A stretch of DNA of 64,000 nucleotides from Doryteuthis pealeii (GCA_023376005.1 CM042152.1:90255871-90319870); one strand, 5' to 3'. Counted from the stretch's first letter, positions 20,050 through 31,267 are shown. Made by a program: numbers and translations. The notes: generated from the letters alone by a model not told the origin.

Positions 20050-20310
20050 GATACAAATGGTTCACCCAATCCCTGGCAGAAAACCAGGCCTAGCGTTAAT
20101 GAACAAGATCTTGTCAACTAGATAATTTTGCTGCTCCAACAGACCATAGAGTAAAAAAGATAGAAAAATCCCTGGACCTTGGCAGAGAACTGAAAAAATT
20201 TGTGGAACATGAAAGTGACGGTGATACCAATTGTAGTTAGTGCCCCTGGAATGGTTCCCAAAGTCATAGAAAAGACACAAGGGCAATTGAATCACCTATG
20301 ATACTTAAAA
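20050..20310 (+). pseudogene. LINE ORF distal fragment (RTE-like family)
   Basis: Frames contain RELKKFVEHES-like and KVTVIPIVV...G.VPK.IEK tracts, matching the region after the RT in an RTE-like LINE common in molluscs. The relic at 43490-43755 holds the part just upstream. Multiple frameshifts. Confidence 0.65.
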
Positions 20311-20707
20311 GAGTCTATGAGATTAGAGGAGACTTGCTGTCACTGACTTCAGTAAAAAAATAAATAAAATAAAATAAAAAATAAAACACCAGTTAGTCTT
20401 GTAAAACATCGCCGAGATGCATCTAAGGAGGACAATTTGTGCTATTACACCAGTATTCTTACAGATTTTGAGAGTCGCAACATTATATCTTTTCCACCGG
20501 TAGACCTGACATGTTATTAGTCTGCCTCATTTCCAGATTCGCTCTGTGTAATTTTACGAATACATCATTAATTAATATTGGCTCAAGAATATGTAACAGC
20601 CGTGCAGAGACCTGGAACAATTATGGTATATAGCAGCCTTCTTCGCTACTCGAAATCGTGTATGTTAGTACTGAGGTTTTCACTGTACCCAAAGCGATGT
20701 GTGTTAG

Positions 20708-21162
20708 TTGTCAGCTACTACCGACTACTGGACTTCAATAAGCAACACATGGGTATAGTAGGAGTTTTTACTTTATTTCTCTTCTCGGCTGTACATGGTG
20801 GGTGGCAAGCATTGACAATGACTACTACTACTGCTGGGATGGTGAGGTAAAGGGGTGACTGGTGGCGTCTCACCGCCCTTGGACGTGACGGACCATGTCG
20901 ACGGTCGCTCCTTGTGCTCTGTTCACCGTCCGCTGTCTGACTCTCTAACTGACCTGGGATCCCTGACTTCCTTTTATATATATCAAACGCCTACGCATTT
21001 TCTTTTGTTATCTTTATCAGCGGACAAATCTATTTCCAAACTTATTGTTACCCATCCTTCTTTGTTCGCTTTACCCGGAAAAAGTCCTTTGTTATTTTTT
21101 GTCGTCTTTTCTTTGTTTAATTTAACTGGAAATTCCTATTTCCGTTTGTACAATATACAACA
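20708..21162 (-). mobile_element. Solo LTR, family L2
   Basis: The reverse strand starts TGTTGTATATTGTACAAACG, has a TATA box (TATATATAAAAGG) and AATAAA (GAGAAATAAAG), and ends GTAGCTGACAA. The 5-bp TSD GTTAG lies at 20703-20707 and 21163-21167. A related copy is at 47704-48145. The open frame through it on the forward strand is incidental. Confidence 0.85.
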
Positions 21163-21276
21163 GTTAGAACTAGTGGGAAAAACTCAAGGAAGAAAGAATA
21201 ATATCTTCTTGGTAGAAGTAATTAAAAAAAAATGTATAAAGCATGAAATATAAAATTTTCATTAATTTAATTATTG

Positions 21277-21490
21277 ATACAAGGTCAATTTTATGCAGAG
21301 TTTAACAAGTTTAAATACAGTTTTCCTTCTTCTAAACTAGTTGCCATACCAAGGTTAAAGAGACCAGTCTGCCCTACTATTTTTACCCATAGCTGGAGGG
21401 AGAATATTTTAATTCATACCTTTCCCAAGGGTATTAGTGCTAGGGGGAATATCACCAGCCTTGTCCAAAATTTGAATTTATGTTAAAATA
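21277..21490 (-). mobile_element. SINE-A, head damaged
   Basis: Reverse-strand SINE-A body and partial B-box (TAAATTCAAATTTTGG). Confidence 0.8.
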
Positions 21491-21613
21491 TCTTCTCATT
21501 CTTTTGACGATATATTAAACAAGTCTTAAAGAACAATGATGAGTCCCAAGTTCAATCTTTACAAGGAGCCATTTTGGCCTTGTGCTAAATCTGAGTTACT
21601 TTTCATTTTAGGG

Positions 21614-21960
21614 TTGCCTCATCACAATGTAATGTTTAGCAAGCTAATCTTGCTGATTAATTACAGTGATTTTGATTCTCACCAGGTGCCACATAGTTTG
21701 CGGTGTGGCTATGGTCAGTATCAGCCAAATAGCAAGGGAGTCTATCCACTTTTTGCTAGTGCCAGACTAGGGAAATTGTTTTTGTTGAACTGAAGTGCCA
21801 CACCCACTGTTAACTCACAGATGTTTTGCTACACAGATCAGATTACTCTAGTTGTGCTAGTCATTTGCTGAGTTGGTGTGGACTGGTATCAAAACCAAAA
21901 CCTTGCAGTTTCATGGCGGATGCTCTACAGACTAAGGTAACCAGCTCCTTCTGCTCTAAT
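21614..21960 (-). mobile_element. SINE-D relic plus tRNA-like head fragment
   Basis: A forward tRNA-like head (CAATGTAATGTTTAGCAAGC ... GATTTTGATTCTCACC) at 21616-21695 is fused to a diverged reverse SINE-D at 21700-21960. Confidence 0.6.
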
Positions 21961-22021
21961 CTATGCAATACTGACCTTTTGGGGCCTTTCACCGAAATAA
22001 ACTTAATAAATTACTGCTATG

Positions 22022-22276
22022 TAAAGTAAATAAAGTCATCAGGTAGCCTAAAGTTGCTATTAGCCAGACAGCGAGTGAGTCTATTCCCTTTTCACTAGTG
22101 CTAGACCAAGGATATTTTCTTTGTGTCTGAGGTTGAGTGCCACAGCTACCATCAGCTCCTCACTTTACCACACAGATCCCTGTGCTACTTGTACACAGAG
22201 TTGGCGAGGGCTGGCATTGAACTTGGAACCTTGTGGTTCCGAGCCAGATGCTCTACCAACTGAGCTAAGCCAGTCT
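22022..22276 (-). mobile_element. SINE-D
   Basis: Reverse-strand head GACTGGCTTAGCTCAGTTGG, B-box-like GGTTCCAAGTTCAATGCC, body, and CTTTATTTACTTTAC tail. Confidence 0.85.
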
Positions 22277-22533
22277 TGAGTGGAAGACATATTCATATTT
22301 TCTATCAAATTCCATTATAGGATTAATTTCAATGTATATTCAAATTGTTTTGTGCCAAAATGGGCTGCACCAATATAGTTACATTATAACAGTTATATGT
22401 TGCGGTTCCTAGTCAGATGCTCTACCAAATGAGCTAGGGGACTACTATGTAGTGAGTTTGATTCTCACTGGGTGTCCTATTCTTGTGATCTTGTAACAAA
22501 TCAAAGTTATTCCTAAAGGCAAATTAGATAAAA

Positions 22534-23176
22534 CTAGCAAATATATGCACCCTCCGGGCGCAAGTATTTTAGTTAAATTTTATAATAAAATATCATATTA
22601 AATTAGAAAGGCTAATGAAACTGAATAAGAATGTAGATAAAAAGATTTTGAACAGAGGGGGTATGATTGAAAAATAGAACAACTTTGAAACTAACTCTTC
22701 CACCATTTTCCGTTACTCCCGACTTTCATTGGTAAATTTTCCTAATTAAACTGTTTAGTTAAAATAGGAAGTAAAGAATAATATTACAGTTATTTCTTCT
22801 TGTTGAGGGATTTCTTTTAAGATTTATTGAAGAGATTTTTGCTCATATTCAAAAAGATAAAACCAAACAATTAGAAATCAATAATACTAAGCATATATTT
22901 ATTAAAATCAATTTTTTAAGATCAATATGCAAATTAGCCTTCCCATTCATACTGTAAACCTCTATTTTGTTGTATATATAAATACAATTGCATGTTATTA
23001 GTATGTAGATATGGTCAAAATTATTAATAATGTAAAACAATTTTATTAATAACTGAGGTTTAAATATAAATAAAATCATGGAGAATGTGATGTAAATAAC
23101 AAAGGGAATTGTGACTTGAGTAGGGATATAGTTTCGGTTACAGACATACAAACACACAATCTCCATTATAATAAGA
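22534..23176 (-). mobile_element. Helitron H1, full-length non-autonomous
   Basis: The reverse strand begins TCTTATTATAATGGAG after an A and ends CTAG before a T. A hairpin (GCACCC-TCC-GGGCGC region, 22547-22561, one mismatch) lies about 10 bp before the 3' end. These are the Helitron hallmarks: 5'-TC, 3'-CTRR, subterminal hairpin, A|T insertion. It has no Rep/helicase coding capacity. Confidence 0.9.
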
Positions 23177-23871
23177 TATATCAAGAAACAACAACAGAAA
23201 CAAATAAAATTCTATTTCCACCAGTTTGAGGAAATATTTGCCTAATTTCAGGTTTTGGCGAATTCATATAAAATGAGACAAACTGGAATGCTGCAAGAGA
23301 ATATTTTGGTACCAGAAAATATAATTATGCACCCCCGCCCAACACATTCTAATATAAAGCAGAAAATATTCTTAATTTATTGATACATTCCAAGAGCCAA
23401 TGATATCAACATATTTGATCAGCAAAATCAAATAACATTTCTTCAAGAGAATTGTTTATCTTGCAACCAATCAGGTGGTTTCATTTCATCAGATCTTGTT
23501 CCACTGTAAAGGTATTCAACAACCAATCATATTGCATTTGATTCAGGGGAGACAATGCTGCTTCTAACAAAGTTTCACTGACCAGCCAAATTAATAGCAT
23601 TTTGACCAAATAACCAGATAGAACTTGCTATAATAAAAATGCCTATCCAATCAGATTTTGATCCAGTGAATGTGAGCTTATTTGATTTAATAGAATACTT
23701 ATTCAGTAAGATTTTGATCCGGAGATAAACCAGTTCATTGTGTACTGCAATGAATGAAAAGGGTGCTGTAATAATTGAATGACATTGATTGTACTTAGAA
23801 ATACGTGCTAACCTTTCATTTCTTTCCATGACTTTATCTGTTAATATGTGATTAGCTAAAAGCTGAAAATA
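23177..23871. other. Unannotated; degenerate local repeat
   Basis: ACCAATCA..., GATTTTGATCC.G and TTATTTGATTTAATAG-like phrases recur at about 23465-23720, suggesting a decayed tandem array or Helitron interior. No gene. Confidence 0.5.
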
Positions 23872-23930
23872 AGCATGGAGTTACCTGGCATTGCCCAGGA
23901 TTTGAAAGGTTAAAAATAAATTTCATTTCT
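23872..23930 (-). mobile_element. Helitron H2-type 3' end relic
   Basis: GAGTTACCTGGCATTGCCCA-type hairpin (CCTGG/CCAGG) followed by TTAAAAATAAA, as at 8592-8650. Confidence 0.45.
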
Positions 23931-24350
23931 TTATATATATATATATATAATATACCAAGCGTGTTGGTAAATCCTCATGGTAAGAAAAAACCCAGCAAAT
24001 AGTTTGATTGTAAAAATATTCTACCAAACATCAACCGGGGAGAAAAAAAAATTTTGAAAAAAAAAGAAAAGACCAAGATAGTCGTACCAACAAAAAGTAA
24101 TCTATTGGTACAGTATTTGGCCAAAAGAAAAAACAATTTATATGTATATATATGTATATAAGATATATATATATTCATACAACCGCTAGGAAAATAAGCT
24201 AATAAGTAAAAGTGCTCAATACCTAAGTAGAGCTGCTAATAAAGATAAATCTAATGAGTCAGACGAACCTACTATTAGTTTTGCTTAATGCTCTTCAGGG
24301 CTAAGATCTGCCACCATGCCAGATTGTTCTCCATTCTATTCATGCCAAGA

Positions 24351-24351
<1 letters not shown>

Positions 24352-24398
<47 letters not shown>
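24352..24398. repeat. (TA)n(GA)n microsatellite
   Basis: Short TA run then about 18 GA units. Confidence 0.95.
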
Positions 24399-24399
<1 letters not shown>

Positions 24400-24508
24400 C
24401 AGACAGAGGGATGAAGAGAAGTAATTGGCTACTCCATAACAGCTTCGAAATTAATTCTTACCTACCTGAAAATTTGATTAAAGAACATAAGCCTTTATAT
24501 ATATTATA

Positions 24509-24735
24509 CAACGCAGTGTGTAATGGTTAAAGTCATGGGAAATGGGCTCGTCGCCCAAGTTCAAATCCTGGATGTGGTAATTGCATTTCATTTAGCGCTA
24601 ATACCCTTGGGAAAGGTATGAATTCTACTCTCCCTCCAGCTATGAATAAATTGTAGGACAGCCTGGACTCTCTAACCTTGGTTAAGCTACCAGACTAGGA
24701 GAAGGAAAACTGAATACAAACTCTGAATTAAAAGA
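24509..24735 (+). mobile_element. SINE-A, 3'-truncated
   Basis: A-box TGTGTAATGGTTAAAG and B-box AAGTTCAAATCC intact. The body ends at GAAGGAAAAC without a (TA)n tail. Confidence 0.85.
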
Positions 24736-24757
24736 TGCTATGGATGTTAGTGATTTT

Positions 24758-24975
24758 CTTTGGTTTCTTTGTTTTAATGGCATATCAACATTTGTGGGTC
24801 ATTTAATGACAAATCCATCCTTATAGAAGAACAGTAGTGTTACTATTTAATCCATAGTTGAGGGTTTCCCAAGTGTATGTCTAAAGTATAATGTAACAGT
24901 ATCACTAGAGTTCAAACTAGCTTACTACAGTATCACAGTCCAGTACTCTAACCATTACACAATGAGGATTTTCCC
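24758..24975 (-). mobile_element. SINE-B, complete
   Basis: The reverse strand has a head CATTGTGTAATGGTTAGAGT (A-box), a B-box-like AGTTTGAACTC, a CTATGGATTAAATAG body and the R1-type 3' tail ending GTTGATATGCCATTAAAAC. This shows a tRNA head joined to the R1 tail. Confidence 0.75.
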
Positions 24976-25115
24976 GGATGTTAGTGGCATGTAAATCATA
25001 CTTAAGTTTGTCTTTGTAACTTAGGAGACGACTAACTACATTTCGTGCATCATTGCAGAGTTTGCTACACACTATTACTTTAGGTATCCTATCATCACTT
25101 ATTCCAATGACATTA

Positions 25116-26072
25116 CCAGTCCACTCGTGTTAAGTTTGCATTAGTAAAAGATTTGATGCTTTCATCGTCACATTTGGTAAGTAGTTCCATTTTAGAGATT
25201 TTATCTTGTAAGGTGTAACTGTAGATGTAATGAAGACAGCAGTTATGAAAAATGTCAAGTTTTTTAATATGGGAATTGTAAAAAAAATAGGGGGTGAGGA
25301 TAACAGCTAAAATATAGGTAGTTCCAAGTCAAATCATCCAGTCCACTCGTGTTAAGTTTTGTTGTATACCCTTCTTCTTTACTTCTTTACTTACTTCTTT
25401 CTTACTCTATTCTTCTGGCCGTCTTTGGAATCTTATAACATCTTGTCTTGGTCTGGAATCTTCTAAGGTCTGGACTTTCTTGGGGACTTCGGGTCTGGTC
25501 TTCCATTGGGGATTTCTCTTTATCAGAAACCCTGCATCATTGTTAGTTTTTAGAGGTAATAACACAAGACTCCGATTTGCTTTGATCTTACTTTATTTTT
25601 AAATCCCCAACCAGACATCTGCGCAGAGTGAGTCGGAGTGTGTATAACACGACTAACCACCGTCGTGGTTTCTCGCCGACTGACTAAAATCTATTTGTAA
25701 TCTAAACCGGAAGAGGGTCTCCTCCACCGATTCTCACGGTATCCACCGGAAGGTTAGGACTGAGGTCAAGCCTTGTCACTCGATCTTCAAGGCCGTCAGC
25801 TGCACTTAAAACGCCATCTTGTTTTCTACACTATTGCACATAAATATTAGGTATCTAATGATTATGTAACAGTTTGCATTAGTAAAAGATTTGATGCTTT
25901 CATCGTCACATATGGTAAATAGTCCCATTTTAATGATTTTATCTTGTAAGGTGTAACTGTAGATGTAATGAAGACAGCAGTTATGAAAAATGTTTTTTTT
26001 AATATGGGAATTGTAAAAAAAATAGGGGCGAGGATAACAGTTAAAATATGGGTAGTTCCAATTCAAATCATC
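25116..26072. repeat. 222-bp tandem duplication, second copy split by L1 LTR
   Basis: Copy 1 is 25116-25337 and copy 2 is 25338-26072. Without the 516-bp LTR plus TSD, copy 2 is 219 bp. Copy 1 retains the uninterrupted GTTAAGTTTGCATTAG site. The order of events is visible: duplication first, LTR insertion second. Confidence 0.9.
25360..25871 (-). mobile_element. Solo LTR, family L1
   Basis: The 512-bp reverse-strand LTR runs TGTTACATAATC ... GGGTATACAACA. The 4-bp TSD GTTT lies at 25356-25359 and 25872-25875. AATAAAG polyadenylation signal in sense. The pre-insertion site survives at 25127-25145. Confidence 0.92.
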
Positions 26073-26223
26073 CAGAAAAGTAAAATTGTCACCACCCGCT
26101 TCAAACAAATTTCTTCTTCCTATAATTTCTTCCTTTCTTTCATTCAATATTTTCATTCATTCTTCATTTGCTTTTCGTCTTTTCATGCTTTCTTTCTTTC
26201 TTTCTTTCTTCATTTCCTTGCCT

Positions 26224-26536
26224 GCCCTGTCGGCTGCGGCATTAGAATGCACCGACTGCACCCCTGCAGAGTGGTAAGACTCCCCAAATGGGGCCACCTG
26301 TTGGCCATGGGTGGCGACCCGTGATGCTTAGGGACCACCCCTTCATCACTATTGCTCCCAGGTCCACTCTGACCCAGAGTCGTAGTACCTGTTAGGGTCC
26401 CATCTATGGGTTAAATAGAAAAAATGTGTTTATAAAAAAAATTGAGTACCTATCAAGAATGAGTTTATTTCAAAACATTGTTGGCATTAAATGACCCACT
26501 GAGGTTGATATGCCATAAAACAAAACAAACAAAAAC
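26224..26536 (+). mobile_element. R1, forward sense, internally deleted
   Basis: 5' end CCCTGTCGGCTGCGG and 3' tail GGTTGATATGCC with AAACAAAC are both present, but about 280 bp of the middle is missing. The CTTTC-rich sequence with TTTCCTTGCCTG upstream is shared with the copy at 31268, so the true 5' end may extend further. Confidence 0.85.
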
Positions 26537-26727
26537 CTTCATATTAGGAAAGCAAATTGAACTCTGTGCTTTGATATGTGACAAGATTGTCAGTCAGATA
26601 TCCAAATTTACTCATTATCTTTGAGAGAAATGGTGAATTCTTTAAAAAACAAAAATTAGCATATGGGTAATTCCATGTCAAATTATCCAGGCCAAGTCAC
26701 CCACGCCCTTCAATTTTTCTTAAATTT

Positions 26728-27222
26728 TGTCCAGGTGTGGATTAAGTTAAAGTTAGCCAATCCCCATACATTTGAGCTTCCAATTTCAAAAATTGGTGGA
26801 ATTATGTTGTTTTTTAGCCCTCCAAATTCGAGGTGGGGGCACGAAAAATGGCGACTTTTTGTAACCTATTTTTGTCTGTAAAATGAGTTCTAGAGATTCC
26901 CTATTACTAAAAATTGGTTTATAAAACCATTTTTTGCCCACGGAATCTGAAAACCCTATCAAAAAAAATCTTAAAGTCAACCAATTTTAAGTTATTGATG
27001 ATTTCTGATTTTTTCATAGCAAGATCAATATCCCAATGTGGCACTGCATCTATGACAACATTTTTTTCTATTATCATTTCATATATATTGAACATTATTT
27101 GTACCAAAAAGATCATTTGATATTTGCTCAGAGCTAAAAATCGACATAACTCCACTAATTTTTGGAATTGGAAGCTCAAATTTTGGGGATTGTCTAATGT
27201 TTAAATCCACACCTGGAAAAAA
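26728..27222. mobile_element. DNA element with ~95-bp terminal inverted repeats
   Basis: 26728-26822 (CCAGGTGTGGATTAAG, GAGCTTCCAATTTCAAAAAT) is inverted at 27128-27222 with moderate divergence. The interior has no transposase frame. A partial relative lies at 19022-19290. Probably a non-autonomous DNA transposon; outer limits and TSD are uncertain (GGGTAATTCCATGTCAAAT near 26663 may be an outer end). Confidence 0.65.
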
Positions 27223-27392
27223 CAGTTGATTCTTATATATGGACATACCAGTATGGGCTGACCGACAAAAACATATATACAGAACTGGATGCCATCTAGA
27301 AGACTTACAGAGGTTGATGGCTGATAGCTGCATGTTGTTTTGAACAAATCCTTACTTGTGCAAAATATGTGTTGACATTACTTTAGTAAATA

Positions 27393-27785
27393 CTAGCAGT
27401 GGCTACCCGGCGTCGCTTGGGTAGATGGGAATTTTTTAAAGTTAGTCCTGCAGATCCATTATTACTGAATCATGAGTTTAATCCTCATGGGATGCCCCAT
27501 TTAAATCCCTATGTAAAAAAAAATTGATCCAACTAGTCTGAAAAGAAATGTTAATGTCTACTATCTAAAATATTAAATGAAAAAAAAATCCATGCTGTTA
27601 TCATTTAAATTTTATTTTTTAATTATCTTCATGAATATAATTCAAATCTCTAATTTTTTGCTCAAAAACCAAGCCCTGGTGATATTTAATGTGTATATAT
27701 ATTTACTTTGTTGTTAATGGTTTTATTTTCAAAGTTTTCCTCCGGACATACAGATTCACATAACTGCCCTTTATATATGTATAGA
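27393..27785 (-). mobile_element. Helitron H2, full-length non-autonomous
   Basis: The reverse strand starts TCTATACATATATAAAGGGC after A and ends CTAG before T. The subterminal hairpin is CTACCC/GGGTAG (27403-27408/27419-27424). 393 bp, non-coding; it contains a short tRNA-like fragment (GAGTTTAATCCTCATGG). Confidence 0.88.
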
Positions 27786-28164
27786 TAGACTACACATGTT
27801 TTATATTTCTATCTCTCACGCTTGTCACGGTGCCTTACTGAAATGAATGCATATCTCGTATCATTTGTAAAATACTGTTATTTTGTTTGCATACCTGGCA
27901 GACATTTGTCTTGCATTAGGATTCTGTTCATGTTTCCTTCTTCGTGGCAATAACACACTTTAAAGGATACTATTCTATTCCGATTCCGATATTGATCTGT
28001 TGTTCTGTAGAATACATCTTATTCTTAGAGGGACGTCTCTACTTTCTTCGGAAATCCTGGGAATTTCCCAAATGTGGAAAATTACAGACTCACCAAATTA
28101 TAAGATTTGAGTTTTACATTATACTGACTATTACACGGGTATAAACGGAAGGTTTTTGACATCC
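27786..28164. other. No recognisable feature
   Basis: Mixed sequence without a recognised repeat or frame. Confidence 0.55.
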
Positions 28165-28540
28165 GAACATGTATCATATATCAAAATGAAGCTGGGCCTC
28201 TGTGGATCGAATCCCTACTTTTCCACATAATACCATTTGGATTATGACATGTATAATTACCAACATAGGAACATGTATCATACGTCAAAATGAAGCTGGG
28301 CATCTGTGGATCGAATCCCTACTTCTCCACATAATGCCATTTGGATTATGACAGGTATAATTACCAACACAGGAACATGTATCATACGTCAAAATGAAGC
28401 TGGGCCTCTGTGGATCAAATCCCCACTTTTCCACATAATGCCATTTGGATTATGACAGGTATAATTACCAACACAGGAACATGTATCATACTTCAAAATG
28501 AAGCTGGGCCTCTGTGGATCACATCCCTAATTCTCCACAT
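28165..28540 (-). repeat. Four 104-bp tandem units of mariner 3' flank
   Basis: Units start at 28165, 28269, 28373 and 28477 (GAACATGTATCAT, GAAGCTGGGCCTCTGTGG, CCATTTGGATTATGACA), exact 104-bp period. The last unit runs into the reverse-strand mariner relic at 28541-28665. Confidence 0.92.
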
Positions 28541-28665
28541 AGTCACCATTTCTTTCAATAACAATGTTCCACCATCGAATGAGAGCATGTATCCTTGTTC
28601 TGTAAAATTCTGTTGACTGAACTTTGAGCCACTTCTTCACTACAGATTTCACTTCCTCTTCACTG
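28541..28665 (-). pseudogene. mariner-like transposase C-terminus, reverse
   Basis: The reverse strand encodes SEEEVKSVVKKWLK then, after a few substitutions, RTRIHALIRWWNIVIERNGD, a mariner C-terminal signature. It faces the forward copy at 28682 with about 15 bp between the inverted arms. No DD34D catalytic part. Confidence 0.8.
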
Positions 28666-28681
28666 GAATAATGTTATCCAC

Positions 28682-28866
28682 TCTTCGGATTCAAGAAAGA
28701 GGGTTTGAAAGACAAACATTATTCCAGTGATGAGGAAATTAAATCTGTAGTAAAGAAGTGGCTCAAAGAACAGTCAAAAGAATTTTACAGGTCAGGGATA
28801 CATGCTCTCATTTGAAGGTGGAACATGGATATTGAAAGAAATGGTGACAATGTGAAGAAGTAGGGA
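28682..28866 (+). pseudogene. mariner-like transposase C-terminus, forward
   Basis: Encodes KEGLKDKHYSSDEEIKS, VVKKWLKEQSKEFYRSGIHA and a WN.DIERNGDNVKK end with one in-frame stop, typical of the C-terminus of mariner transposases. Forms an inverted pair with the preceding relic. Confidence 0.85.
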
Positions 28867-28937
28867 TTTGATTTATGAAGGACCTGACATCAGAAGTGAT
28901 TCACATGATTCAGAATTGGTAGGAACTTTGTTGATTG

Positions 28938-29400
28938 GTTTGGCTTAGTTTGTTTTATGGTATATCAACTTTGGTGGGTTATTTAATGCTGAAAAAGTTT
29001 TGAAATAAATTAATTCTTAATGGATACTCAATTTTTTTTAATGAACATATTGTAGAATAATACTAAGTCCAATTACTGTCGAATTGGCAAGATAAAACAG
29101 CAAGCAGTCGTAACTCAAATACTATTCTGGTTTGCTGCTAAGACTACTGCAGAATGGCAGGATTTATGGAGCCTCAGATGATCCTACAAACCAAGCAGCC
29201 AATCAGGACTCAGGGAATGGAATCACCCAAATGCATGAGTGGACTGTTCTGAATTCCCATAAGTACCAGTTGTCTTGACACTGGTTCAGTTGTGCTTGGC
29301 CAGTCACATTGTTCAAAACAATTGTTGACTGACTGACTGACTGACTTACTTCAATACATATTTTTCTATTTAACCCATTGATGGGCCCCTAACAAGTACT
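28938..29400 (-). mobile_element. R1 3' part, split by L3 LTR
   Basis: R1 tail and body at 28938-29050 and 29354-29400 (TTTTTCTATTTAACCCATTG). The LTR at 29051-29353 separates them. Confidence 0.85.
29051..29353 (+). mobile_element. Solo LTR, family L3
   Basis: TGTAGAATAATACTAAG...GACTTACTTCA, homologous to 29675, 50886 and 58810 copies (CCAATTACTGTCGAATTGG, CTACTGCAGAATGGCAGG). It lies within R1; the exact TSD is ambiguous (ACATA-like on both sides). Confidence 0.8.
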
Positions 29401-29674
29401 ACACATTTTTGATGCCAGATGTCCTTTTACTTGCTTGGGAGTGAGCCTTAGTTAACGTACTACTTGTTTTTTGTTTTTGTATCAGAAAAAAAAAATCCTC
29501 CTCCACCCTACAAAAAGTTGGTGAATCATGGTGATATATTGTAAAAAAAAAACTGATGTAAGTTAGTATTTATACTAATTTAGTTTAGTATTTGCTCGAA
29601 TTAGTTATTTTAATCGGAAGGCCATACAAGAAGACATATAGACCAACATGCTTTAAATGTCAATATTTAAAAAG
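29401..29674. other. No recognisable feature
   Basis: AT-rich with A-runs. Confidence 0.55.
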
Positions 29675-30060
29675 TGTAGATTAATCATACTAAGTTCCAA
29701 TTACCATCGAATTGGTAAGACAAGGCAACAAGTAGCAGTAGCTTAATACGATCCAATCTTGTTGCAATACTACTGCAGAATTCCAGAGATTTATGAAGCC
29801 TCATAACATTATAGAAACCAAGCAACCAACCAGGACTCAAGGAATGGAATCACCCAAATACATGAATGGACTATTATTGAGTTCCATAAGTACCAGCTGT
29901 CTTGGGCACCTGTTTGGTTGTGCTCATCCAGTTGCTGATTGGCAGTTGTGCTGTCCAGTTGCTGTTGTCCAAACCAACAGTGACTGACTGCTAGTTCAGC
30001 TCAGTTGCTGTTGTCCAAACCAACAGTATACTAGTGTTGACTGTGCTGGCAGTTCAGTGT
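29675..30060 (+). mobile_element. LTR, family L3, with internal duplication
   Basis: Starts TGTAGATTAATC and matches L3 to about 29960. CAGTTGCTGTTGTCCAAACC is then repeated three times. AATAAA at about 30101 suggests the LTR may extend to ~30150; the 3' limit is uncertain. Confidence 0.7.
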
Positions 30061-30348
30061 GCTTCCAGTTGCTGTTGCCAAACCAGTGTCTTTGACCAAT
30101 AAAACTGAAAGCAGAGAATCAATATTGCTCCTGTATTTTCTTAGTGGAACTGATATCAGTGTGGAATTGTTATGTTGTGGCATTATCATGTTTCAAGAAC
30201 CAACATTTAGGTTTTCTTTTCATTTATTTTATTCTGATTGGATTGTGAAACTGGATAAGCAGACAATTGCAGTGGGCTTACCAAGTTTAAGAAAATAAAC
30301 AATCAGTTTTTAAAGTAGATTTTCTGTCCCCTCCCCAAACTGTAGAAG

Positions 30349-30818
30349 TGTTACATAATTACTAGATTCCTAATACTTATGTACAGTAGTGTAGAAAACA
30401 AAATGGCTGTTATAAGTTGCAGCCCACGGCTTGAAGGATTGAATGACAAGGCTTGACCTCATCCTGATCCTTCCGGTGGATACCGTGAGAATCGGTGGAG
30501 AAGACCCTCTTCCGGTTTAGATTAGAAACAGATTTTAGTCAGATTGGCCAAAGCCACAATGGTGGTAAGTTGTGTTATGCATGGTGCCGACTCAATCTGC
30601 GCAGGTAGTCTGGTGGGGATTTCAGAATAAAATATGATCTAAGTTAAATCAAAGTCTTGTGTTATTATCTAAAAACTACCAATGACACAGGGCTTCTGAT
30701 AAAGAGAAATCCCCAATGGAAGACCAGACACGGTCCCCAAGACGAAGTCCAGATGCTAGAAGAGATGCTGGAAGAAGAATAATAGAAGTAAGAAAGAAAG
30801 GAAAGAGAGTATACAACA
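30349..30818 (+). mobile_element. Solo LTR, family L1
   Basis: A 470-bp TGTTACATAA...GTATACAACA element with 4-bp TSD GAAG (30345-30348, 30819-30822). AATAAAATATG near 30628 in sense. Closest relative is 25360-25871. Confidence 0.9.
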
Positions 30819-30822
30819 GAAG

Positions 30823-31267
30823 GCAATGCTCTATCTGAATAGACCAGCTTTGTCACCATCAGGACATGCATGTAGTTCTGCACATTGACAATCATCAGGT
30901 GATGTTGCCAAAGTGCAAAGTTCAAAATAAAAACCTCCATCAATATTGTTAATCTGTCCTCATTGCTATTGCTTCATTGGCTGTAATCTTTTTAGGAGAT
31001 GGAATCGCTAGAGGGCGAGTCTGAACAGAAAATTTAGACTAATTATCAATGACTACACAGATAATTTGTTTATAGTGGTGAGAAGAATCAGCCAGATCTT
31101 TAGAATGAAGTGATAACAGAAGGATGGTGCGCTAATGTGCCACATATTCTCTGAGCAAGACTCCTCAGGTTTACATATATAACATCCAAGTGGACACATA
31201 GCATTCTTCATTTGCTTTTCTTCTTTCCTTTTTTTCTTTGTTTCATTGTTTCTTCATTTCCTTGCCT
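30823..31267. other. No recognisable feature
   Basis: Ends in a CTTT-rich stretch shared with the upstream side of the 26224 R1 copy. Confidence 0.55.

Noticed and set aside
20855..21253. 132-codon frame
   Set aside because: It lies antisense through the L2 solo LTR, whose ends and TSD are clear.
25968..26324. 118-codon frame
   Set aside because: Crosses from the tandem duplication through a CTTT-rich tract into R1; composite of repeats.
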